IMG/VR virus record: IMGVR_UViG_3300030451_002097
Location: 1-34,704 of that record
From: a virus
Reading direction: 5' to 3' (one strand)
DNA length: 34,704 bases
Of this stretch, positions 22,457-28,208 are shown piece after piece (position 1 is the stretch's first letter; each line of letters starts with the position of its first letter). The notes below the pieces were generated by a model. The model did not search any database, was not told the DNA's origin, and saw only the letters and a program-made list of their open reading frames with translations. The position numbers were made by a program, and so were the translations under genes.

Positions 22457-22490
22457 GGTAAATTTAGATAGGGGGGGGGATACAAGTCAA
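22457..22490 (-). promoter_or_regulatory. Predicted early promoter with C9 tract in the spacer
   Basis: On the - strand: TTGACT (22490-22485), then TGTAT, nine C (G9 at 22471-22479 on the + strand), then TATCTAAAT. TTGACT matches a -35 box well. The -10 is ambiguous: TATCTA at 14 bases or CTAAAT at 17. It faces the 22453 and 22355 genes and so the whole early block. Confidence 0.45.
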
Positions 22491-22525
22491 TACTTTTTTA
22501 ATATATTTTTTTCCAAAGCCTATTA

Positions 22526-22560
22526 AGTATAGTCCTACAGTATAGATTTGACTATATACT
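22526..22560. promoter_or_regulatory. Operator-like cluster of AGTATAG half-sites
   Basis: AGTATAG at 22526-22532 and again at 22539-22545 (13-base period), then an inverted partner CTATATACT at 22552-22560. It sits about 40 bases upstream of the predicted early promoter. Candidate binding site for an RHH or HTH regulator. Confidence 0.4.
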
Positions 22561-22951
22561 TGTCGTCATAAATATAACTTTTTAAAAAAGGTAATTTTTT
22601 CGGATTGAATTTTGATTTTTTTGGGCACGATTTTGACGGGCAAAAAATTTTTTTTAAAATGTGTGTTAAGTTTTTGAAGATGAAAATTTGCAAAAAAAAA
22701 CTTGATTTAAAAGCAACTTAACGCGCATTTATGCTAATGCTTGAAAAATCAATTTTAAAGCCTTCAAGCGCTGATTTTGAGCCAAAAAAAGCCTATTTCT
22801 TATCGTCTAAAGATTTAATTTAAGCGCCAAAACCGCCAATTGACGGCATTTAATGCGTTTTATTAAATATTTACCTTAAGAATTATTTTTAATGCGTTTT
22901 TAATGCGTTTTAACGCTTCATTTGACGGGTCGCGGGTTTTAGTTTAGATAC

Positions 22952-22980
22952 AAAAAAAGACGCTATCAAATAGCGCCTTT
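22952..22980 (-). terminator. Rho-independent terminator of the amidoligase cassette
   Basis: Reading the - strand: GGCGCTA TTTGA TAGCGTC followed by seven T. Core stem CGCTA/TAGCG extended by an outer G-C pair with one mismatch. It lies 26 bases after the 23006 stop. A run of four T on the other strand means weak bidirectional action is possible. Confidence 0.75.
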
Positions 22981-23005
22981 TCTTGTCTTGTGATTTAGCT
23001 TTTAA

Positions 23006-23107
23006 TTAGCTTTTCTTTCTTCTATAGTATTCTTCCGCTATCATTGGAACGATAACGGGAACGAACACCGCCAAAAAAGCAAATACATTGATTAGTATTT
23101 TTTCCAT
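23006..23107 (-). CDS. 33-residue membrane micro-peptide, last gene of amidoligase cassette
   Basis: MEKILINVFAFLAVFVPVIV then PMIAEEYYRRKKS. One hydrophobic helix followed by a strongly basic C-terminal tail. It starts in a TAATG junction with the amidotransferase stop, led by AAGGAAGGTAAATA. This suggests real translation coupled to the upstream enzyme. It could be a membrane anchor, a toxin-like peptide or a target of the enzymes; none is proven. Confidence 0.6.
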   Translation of the reverse strand: MEKILINVFAFLAVFVPVIVPMIAEEYYRRKKS

Positions 23108-23718
23108 TATTTACCTTCCTTTTCTTCTAGGAAATTTTCCCATGTCATGCCGTTAAATCTAAACACGCCATGCGCGCCATAATTTGACGCGCTACAATGA
23201 TTAAGATTAGAAAACCACACGCCCGCTTTCCAACTTCCCAAGCGTTCATTGATGATGTTATATTTCCCTTTGTGATTAATGAAAGCAAGCTTTGAACTTC
23301 CTATCGCTGAAGCTATCATTTTATCATGTGTTTTGTTATTCATCTTATATGGCAATTGTTGCAAGATATCCATATTAAAAAATCTAGTGTCGCTGATGTC
23401 TTCATCATATGGCATGTTTGGAATTATGCCATTATGAATGAACGCTAGATTTTTATTTACAAAAAACGGGTGAGCATTTTCTAAATTAATTTCGCCTTGT
23501 GTTGCTATGCGAAAATGTATTAGAAAATTTTCATCATACGCTTTGACAAGCTTTAAACAAGTATCAATGAATTCTTTTTCATTCATTGATTTAAAAGCGT
23601 TGAGCTTGCCCTTGTGAGCGAAAACCAAGCCCGCGCCATGCGGGTTGGTTTCCCATGCTTCTTGAAGCGTTTTCTTGCTTATCTTTTTTCCTTTTGGTTT
23701 GACTATTGCTACACACAT
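23107..23718 (-). CDS. Class II glutamine amidotransferase (Ntn hydrolase)
   Basis: 203 residues, a stand-alone amidotransferase domain. Cys2 (MCVAIV) is the expected N-terminal nucleophile after Met removal. The other family motifs are in order: TNPHGAG (24-30), HFRIATQG (68-75), ENAHPF (80-85), FIHNGII (93-99) and the SDT at 109-111. It hydrolyses glutamine to release ammonia for a partner ligase. There is no synthetase domain; the partner is presumably the amidoligase encoded immediately upstream with a TAATG junction. Ala and Arg codons ending or starting in GCG/CGC are commoner than in the structural genes. Confidence 0.92.
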   Translation of the reverse strand: MCVAIVKPKGKKISKKTLQEAWETNPHGAGLVFAHKGKLNAFKSMNEKEFIDTCLKLVKAYDENFLIHFRIATQGEINLENAHPFFVNKNLAFIHNGIIPNMPYDEDISDTRFFNMDILQQLPYKMNNKTHDKMIASAIGSSKLAFINHKGKYNIINERLGSWKAGVWFSNLNHCSASNYGAHGVFRFNGMTWENFLEEKEGK

Positions 23719-25325
23719 TATACACCTTCCTTTAGTTTAAGTTTATTGTATTTTTCATTTACTATTATTTCTATTTCTTCTTCATCTCTTTCTTGAATGC
23801 TATCAAGCAAAGCTAGAACATTTTCGCGCGCTTGCTGAATGCCTTCAGCGCTTGTGTTATCAATAGAAATATTTTCTATTGAAGCGCCTTTTATTCTTCT
23901 TTCCGCGTTTGTATTGTTTCCAATAATCAAAGTTAAAACTTCCTTATTGCTTACTATACAATTATAGATGTTTTTATATTTGTCTGAAGCTTCAAGAAAA
24001 GCTAAAAAGCTTTCAAAAGAAACGCTTTCTAGTTCTAGTTCAGCTTGTGAAACATACGCGAACGCGCCAAGCATTAGTTCAATATGGCGGCAAAAATTAG
24101 AGTATGTCGCGCCCTTTTCATCAGTAGTACTAGCGGGCAAGCGGTATTCTATAGTTTTTGCATTGCTCAAGTTTAGGAATTTATAGCGGTTGTCAATGCT
24201 ATTATAGTTTCCATTTGAATTGTCTTTAGCTAATGCCATGAATTGCGCGTCAGTTTTGCTTGTTATTATTTTGTATTTGCTTTGAATTGTTTCTTGCAAT
24301 TCAGTATTCGGAATATTCCCTAGTTCAAGTTTTGCCCAACGATTTGAACGCCTTCCCGCTAGCTTTTCAATGATATTTGAATTGTTACCAAATAGCTTGA
24401 AAAATTTCGCTAGTGTTTCAGTAGTGAAAGCATTTCTTGAAATATGAATATGAATTCCGTTTCCGCTTCCGCGCAACTTTTGTTGCCTTGCATATTGCGC
24501 CATTAGTTCAAAGCTAGCTTGATTATCTTCATAGTATTTAGCGCTGAACGGGTTAGTTACCATTTCAAAGCCATTTGATACTGAACTATCATCTTTGACT
24601 GAATTAAACAAGTCAAGAAAATGTTTAGTTCCGCCGTTCTTTTTGAAGAATTTAAAGAACTGAATGGCGTTGTCTTGTCTACTTCTTCTATTGGTTGTTG
24701 TAACTTCCCATTCTACGCCAATAAAAGCCGTTTTTTGCGAAGGTCTAGCGTTTTGGTTGCCCGTTGTCGCTTTAACTTGTGTTTTGCCTTCTACACTATC
24801 AAAGAAGAACGCGTTATTAATTCCGCTTTGATAGCTTTGAATTCTTGCAACACTTAAGCAACGGCAAGCCTTGCGGTAATATTCATTACATTCTTTGCAA
24901 TAGTGATATTTTCTTTTCTTCATCATGTGAAAAGTCATAAAGCGTGAATGTTGAGCGTCAAAAAGTTTAATTAAGTCAGCTTTAGCAATTAATACTTTTT
25001 GAGTGTTTGCGGGTATGCTTCGCATTAGAGCATTATCACCGCCCATGTTATCAACATCAAAGCTTGGCAAGCCGTAATCATTGACATCATCAGCGCAAGC
25101 CAAAGAAACACCGCCATTAACGCTGAAAGCTTCAAAGCCTTTGTGAACGCTAGCCCATTCAACTATAGCGGGCAATACATTTTGAAGCTTATCGCCAAAC
25201 AAAAACACAACGCGTGTTGCGCCTTCCATGCTTGAGCGGTTTAGCTTTCTAACATCATTGCTTAACATGTAGCTTTGAAAAGCATTTATTCCCATTGAAT
25301 ATGTTTTATTTTTAGTATTTTTCAT
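23718..25325 (-). CDS. Amidoligase_2-type (glutamine-synthetase-like) ATP-dependent ligase
   Basis: 535 residues. An N-terminal region of unknown fold (1-135) is followed by a small zinc cluster (C143-x2-C146-x7-C154-x-C156). The catalytic part spans about 200-430: FIGVEWEV (201-208), DSSVSNGFEMVTNPF (246-260), GNGIHIHIS (288-296), GRRSNRW (324-330), YKFLNLSNAKTIEYRLPAST (381-400). This order matches GS-like amidoligases, which couple ATP hydrolysis to amide-bond formation between a carboxylate and an amine. The C-terminal 90 residues are acidic and helical. Leader AAAAAGGAAGGTAAATA with a TAATG junction to a 39-residue ORF. The substrate is unknown. Confidence 0.85.
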   Translation of the reverse strand: MKNTKNKTYSMGINAFQSYMLSNDVRKLNRSSMEGATRVVFLFGDKLQNVLPAIVEWASVHKGFEAFSVNGGVSLACADDVNDYGLPSFDVDNMGGDNALMRSIPANTQKVLIAKADLIKLFDAQHSRFMTFHMMKKRKYHYCKECNEYYRKACRCLSVARIQSYQSGINNAFFFDSVEGKTQVKATTGNQNARPSQKTAFIGVEWEVTTTNRRSRQDNAIQFFKFFKKNGGTKHFLDLFNSVKDDSSVSNGFEMVTNPFSAKYYEDNQASFELMAQYARQQKLRGSGNGIHIHISRNAFTTETLAKFFKLFGNNSNIIEKLAGRRSNRWAKLELGNIPNTELQETIQSKYKIITSKTDAQFMALAKDNSNGNYNSIDNRYKFLNLSNAKTIEYRLPASTTDEKGATYSNFCRHIELMLGAFAYVSQAELELESVSFESFLAFLEASDKYKNIYNCIVSNKEVLTLIIGNNTNAERRIKGASIENISIDNTSAEGIQQARENVLALLDSIQERDEEEIEIIVNEKYNKLKLKEGV

Positions 25326-25444
25326 TATTTACCTTCCTTTTTGTAAGGGTTAAAGACAAGAACGCCAATTCCCATAAACCTTGATATTGCTAGGCTTACA
25401 GCCTTTTTCTCTCTCGGTGTCTTGTCTGTTTTTGTTGTTATCAT
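25325..25444 (-). CDS. 39-residue peptide, first gene of the amidoligase cassette
   Basis: MITTKTDKTPREKKAVSLAI then a hydrophobic SRFMGIGVLVFNPY and KKEGK. It starts at ATG 25444 and ends in TAATG shared with the amidoligase start; its last codons encode the amidoligase ribosome binding site. Its own ribosome binding site is not visible. The basic N-terminus and hydrophobic C-terminal half resemble small leader or precursor peptides. It could be a coupling leader or, more speculatively, an enzyme substrate. Confidence 0.5.
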   Translation of the reverse strand: MITTKTDKTPREKKAVSLAISRFMGIGVLVFNPYKKEGK

Positions 25445-25953
25445 ATAGGAATTTAATATATTTTCAATTAAAAAGGGGAAATTATTTTATTTTAATTGTA
25501 CGGGCGCGTTACTATACTTTCGCCCGCGTTCGGTAAACGCTACAAAATCAAGCTATTTCAGCGCTATATTTTCGCGCCCTTTGTTTGCCTTGTTTCATGC
25601 TTTTGCATGCTTTCAAAATACCATTAAGAAGCTTTAAACAAGCTATACCAAAACCATTGTTAAAGTTTCATTTTGTTTAGCTTTTGAATTGTGAATTATT
25701 GGTTTTTTTGCGCTTGCTTACCGCCCGCCCGTTTTTGCAAATATTCGCGCCAAGATGTAGCCCGCGCAACTTTAGCCCATGTTTTGCGCGTCAGCGCTTA
25801 GCTATAATTTTTTTAGTCTAAAAATGCGCGTCAAAAAAAGCCCGTAGAGCGTATAGATTTTACGATTAGGCAGACATACCGCATTCCACAGAAAGGGAAA
25901 ATTAAAATTCGGAAGGTTGCACAAAACAATTCGCCTACCTAAATTTAGCCTAT
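25445..25953. other. Non-coding divergent region, GC-richer patch with inverted repeats
   Basis: About 510 bases between the leftward cassette and the rightward TerS block, with no credible ORF. It contains CGGGCG/CGCCCG (25501-25506 and 25521-25526), a CATGC-TTTT-GCATG hairpin (25596-25609), two GCGCGTCA words (25786, 25826) and a TATAAT at 25803. Many GCGC and CCCGC words contrast with the AT-rich flanks. Must hold promoters for both directions; a packaging site or structured RNA is possible because it lies next to the TerS-like block. Confidence 0.6.
25784..25793 (-). repeat. Over-represented decamer TGACGCGCAA (intergenic copy)
   Basis: Exact copies at 7157, 9036 and 15610 on the + strand and 19165, 20570, 24243 and 25784 on the - strand. 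The 8-mer TGACGCGC also occurs at 23185 (+), 25824 (-) and 26002 (-). My rough expectation at this base composition is far below one decamer copy. Six copies are inside genes, mostly encoding D-A-Q. Confidence 0.6.
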
Positions 25954-26277
25954 ATGGCACATTCAGAGAAAAAGAAGTCAATGCTTAAGCGACACGGTTT
26001 AAAGCGCGTCAATAGCCCAAAAATGACGCCTAACCACCCTAAGAAAAAAGCGGTGGTATTAGCATCAGAAGGGCATAAGCTAAAGCTGATTAGATTTGGA
26101 GCAAAAGGTTACGGACATAACTATAGTCCAGAAGCTAGAAAAAGCTTTAAGGCTAGACATGCTGCTAATATAAGAAAAGGCAGAATGTCCGCAGCATATT
26201 GGGCTGATAAGTTTCTTTGGGGTGGACCAAGTGCCAGAAAACGACAACCGCCTAAAGGGCAAAAGCGTAAAGGATAA
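25954..26277 (+). CDS. Basic phage protein with RHGLKR…LIRFG…YSPEARKSFKARH…SAAYWADK signature
   Basis: 107 residues, about one third Lys/Arg. LKLIRFGAKGYGHNYSPEAR, then KSFKARHAANIRKGRMSAAY, then WADKFLWGGPSARKR match a conserved small phage protein family of unknown function that also occurs in marine myoviruses and siphoviruses. Ends in a basic tail. It opens the rightward block upstream of the TerS-like gene. No clear ribosome binding site before 25954; an internal Met at 25981 is possible. A DNA-packaging or virion role is a guess. Confidence 0.75.
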   Translation: MAHSEKKKSMLKRHGLKRVNSPKMTPNHPKKKAVVLASEGHKLKLIRFGAKGYGHNYSPEARKSFKARHAANIRKGRMSAAYWADKFLWGGPSARKRQPPKGQKRKG

Positions 26278-26280
26278 ATC

Positions 26281-26436
26281 ATGAACATTATTATTAGCAA
26301 AATGCTTACTGGTGTATTGAGCGAAAAGGTTTTAATCGCTGTTTTACTAAAAGTAGGAGATTTCTTGGTAGCTAAATCTTCAAACAAACTAGATGATGAA
26401 GTTTGGGCTGAAGTTAGAAAAGCGTTAAAGAAATAA
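26281..26436 (+). CDS. Small helical protein
   Basis: 51 residues, three bases after the preceding stop. MNIIISKMLTGVLSEKVLIA, then LLKVGDFLVAKSSNKLDDEV, ending WAEVRKALKK. Two amphipathic helices; the first is hydrophobic enough for membrane association. Similar 'KxxDYLxKxTxNxLDDELxxxVKxAL' small proteins are frequent in phages without known function. Confidence 0.65.
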   Translation: MNIIISKMLTGVLSEKVLIAVLLKVGDFLVAKSSNKLDDEVWAEVRKALKK

Positions 26437-26455
26437 AAGGAAGGAAGGAGCGATA

Positions 26456-26674
26456 ATGCCAATATATGAATACATGATGAAGTGTGATTGTAAAAAGGTT
26501 GTTAGTTCAGTTGCTAGCGTTGAAAATAGAAATAAAGATATTGAACAAGACTGTAACGAATGCGAAAAGAAAGTAAAAGCCAAAAGAATCTTCAGTAAAC
26601 CATTGATTAAAGTATATGACGGGCATTTTTCTGATTTTAAAGATAGTGATGTGTTAGGAGAGACAGAAGATTGA
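26456..26674 (+). CDS. FmdB-like zinc-ribbon protein
   Basis: 72 residues with an AAGGAAGGAG leader. MPIYEYMMKCDCKK at the N-terminus followed by QDCNECEKKVKAKRIFS has the shape of FmdB-type zinc ribbons (MPIYEY…C…C…CxxC). Acidic C-terminal tail (SDVLGETED). A small regulatory or adaptor protein is likely; its target is unknown. Confidence 0.75.
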   Translation: MPIYEYMMKCDCKKVVSSVASVENRNKDIEQDCNECEKKVKAKRIFSKPLIKVYDGHFSDFKDSDVLGETED

Positions 26675-26808
26675 GAGGATTAGTCAAAAAACAATCTAGG
26701 CATACCAATGGAAAGAAGAAAACTAGACAAGGACAAAGCCATAGAACAAAATATGGAAATAAACTATCTAAAAAGTATTATAAAAAGCGTTATAGAGGTC
26801 AAGGATGA
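26671..26808 (+). CDS. Tiny basic protein ending KRYRGQG (TTG start)
   Basis: 45 residues read from TTG at 26671, which overlaps the previous stop; TTAGGAG lies about 10 bases upstream. Composition is over 40% Lys/Arg; the end KKYYKKRYRGQG is a tail I recognise from small marine-phage proteins. The stop overlaps the TerS-like start (ATGA). Start codon less certain than the frame. Confidence 0.6.
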   Translation: MRGLVKKQSRHTNGKKKTRQGQSHRTKYGNKLSKKYYKKRYRGQG

Positions 26809-27362
26809 ATCTTAATAGAAAACAAACAGAATTTGCTACCATTTATGTCAATAATCCCGAAATGAACTTAGGAGATATATCTAAAGAGATAGGTGTACAC
26901 AGAAATACGATTACTAATTGGTTAAATGATAAAGAATTTGTTGAATCACTGTATCAAGCGTACATGAAGTCCTTTGGAGCTAAGTTACCTTCTGTATTAC
27001 AGTCTATGTATAAAGAAGCAATTAATGGCAATGTTCAAGCGGGTAGATTGATATTAGAACACTCTGGTAAACTGATTAAAAATGTAGAAGTTAAGGTAGA
27101 AAGTCCTTTTGAAAGGTTTTTAGAAGGTAATAGAAAAATTGAAAATGCTATAGAAGTTGTTGAAGAGGATAAAGAATTACCTTTAATAGAAAATAAAGAA
27201 TCAACAAAAGAGAAGCTGAATAAGCAAAAATCAGACTCCAAAAAATTGCTCGCTCGGGCGAAAAAAGTCGGTTTAAAGCCTTTAGGCAAAGGGAGACACA
27301 CGAAAACAAAAAGAAAAGAGTGGTTATTAGAGCTTGAGAAGCTTGAAGCAGATAATTCTTAA
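26805..27362 (+). CDS. Terminase small subunit-like HTH protein
   Basis: 185 residues. MNLNRKQTEFATIYVNNPEM, then GDISKEIGVHRNTITNWLND is the N-terminal helix-turn-helix of phBC6A51-like and TerS-type proteins. It is followed by a helical oligomerisation part (LQSMYKEAINGNVQAGRLIL, then EHSGKL) and a basic C-terminal tail. It would recognise the packaging site and load DNA to the large terminase. It is encoded about 2 kb away from terL and facing it, which is unusual. Ends four bases inside the convergent 27359 gene. Confidence 0.7.
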   Translation: MNLNRKQTEFATIYVNNPEMNLGDISKEIGVHRNTITNWLNDKEFVESLYQAYMKSFGAKLPSVLQSMYKEAINGNVQAGRLILEHSGKLIKNVEVKVESPFERFLEGNRKIENAIEVVEEDKELPLIENKESTKEKLNKQKSDSKKLLARAKKVGLKPLGKGRHTKTKRKEWLLELEKLEADNS

Positions 27363-27577
27363 GCATCAGCTATAAAATCCATTGAAATATTATTATCTTT
27401 GATGTATTCAATAAATTCTCCAGTCAAATAGATAGACTTAAGCTCTTTATCGGTTATTTTGTTAGGTGTATTGCTAGAAATCATAAATCCAATCAAATTA
27501 TTGTTTTCAATAGCTATTTCTTCAACATTTTGTACTTTGTTAATAAGTTTTTGTAATAATTCAATAATTTTATCCAA
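27359..27577 (-). CDS. Hypothetical small protein after the head-completion gene
   Basis: 72 residues: MDKIIELLQKLINKVQNVEE, then NNNLIGFMISSNTPNKITDK, ending ISMDFIADA. N-terminal amphipathic helix, acidic overall. It overlaps the upstream 27570 gene by 8 bases and the convergent TerS-like gene by 4. Position after a head-completion gene suggests a structural accessory; no family recognised. Confidence 0.6.
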   Translation of the reverse strand: MDKIIELLQKLINKVQNVEEIAIENNNLIGFMISSNTPNKITDKELKSIYLTGEFIEYIKDNNISMDFIADA

Positions 27578-28208
27578 TGGTAATCCTTCCTAATGGTTGA
27601 TTTATGATAACTTTACCAGTCTTCAATTTAGTTTTAATTTGGCGCATAAACCTATTAAAATTTGTCTTTTGTTTATAGTTTTTTGGAATTCCAAACCAAA
27701 TTCTTGCTGGAACTTTTTTTCCTTTAACTTTGAAGAATATACCTTTTGGATTTTTAACATCTCCTTGTCTTCTTGTAGTTGTACCTTTTTTCTTGGTAGT
27801 AGTCGTTCTAGCTCTTCTTTCGCTTGATTTTACAGTAAAGTTAGTTGCAATAGTATAATCTTGTAAGTGATAACGCCCATAAGCAGCTCCCATTTCAATA
27901 TATCCGTAAAAAGCTGACTTTCCGCGTGTTTTTGCCTTCTTAACCTTAAGTTTTGACATTCTTCCAGTAGATAAAAGTGGTTTATCCTTAGATTTCCTTC
28001 CTTTTCTTCGTAAACGGCGTACTTCTTTTGTTACTTCCGTAATTGGTTGGAATTTTGCGCCAGTTACTGGACTTACTGACTTAGCTATACCTTCATCTAT
28101 CTCATTTTTGACAAAATCAATATCTCTATTGATTCTGGACTTCATCATATTAGGTAAATCCTTCTTTAGAGTGTCAAAAGTGAAATCAATCGTTAGATTC
28201 AGCTTCAT
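27570..28208 (-). CDS. Head-tail joining / virion morphogenesis protein (gp10/gpG-like)
   Basis: 212 residues, very basic. KSVSPVTGAKFQPITEVTKE, LLSTGRMSK, then AAYGRYHLQDYTI and KGKKVPARIWFGIPKNY follow the plan of Mu gpG / phage virion morphogenesis and HK97 gp10-like proteins ('L.STG.L' and 'R.W.G' near the end). A basic insertion (SSERRARTTTTKKKGTTTRR) is unusual. It overlaps the portal gene by 23 bases, matching a portal-to-connector order. Likely completes the head-tail interface. Confidence 0.7.
   Translation of the reverse strand: MKLNLTIDFTFDTLKKDLPNMMKSRINRDIDFVKNEIDEGIAKSVSPVTGAKFQPITEVTKEVRRLRRKGRKSKDKPLLSTGRMSKLKVKKAKTRGKSAFYGYIEMGAAYGRYHLQDYTIATNFTVKSSERRARTTTTKKKGTTTRRQGDVKNPKGIFFKVKGKKVPARIWFGIPKNYKQKTNFNRFMRQIKTKLKTGKVIINQPLGRITIG

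Larger units (their letters stand above)
22454..23005. other. Non-coding region between early block and amidoligase cassette
   Basis: About 550 bases without a credible ORF. It holds the predicted leftward early promoter, the AGTATAG cluster, three copies of TAATGCGTTTT or near matches (22851, 22890, 22901), two TTTGACGGG words (22631, 22921) and the cassette terminator at its right end. AT-rich with scattered GCG/CGC words, unlike the coding flanks. Confidence 0.7.

Noticed and set aside
25835-25953. Possible tRNA or tmRNA-like gene (TAGGC … GCCTA pairing)
   Set aside because: No T-loop GTTCGAATC-like element, no consistent acceptor stem of seven pairs and no anticodon arm; only five pairs match.
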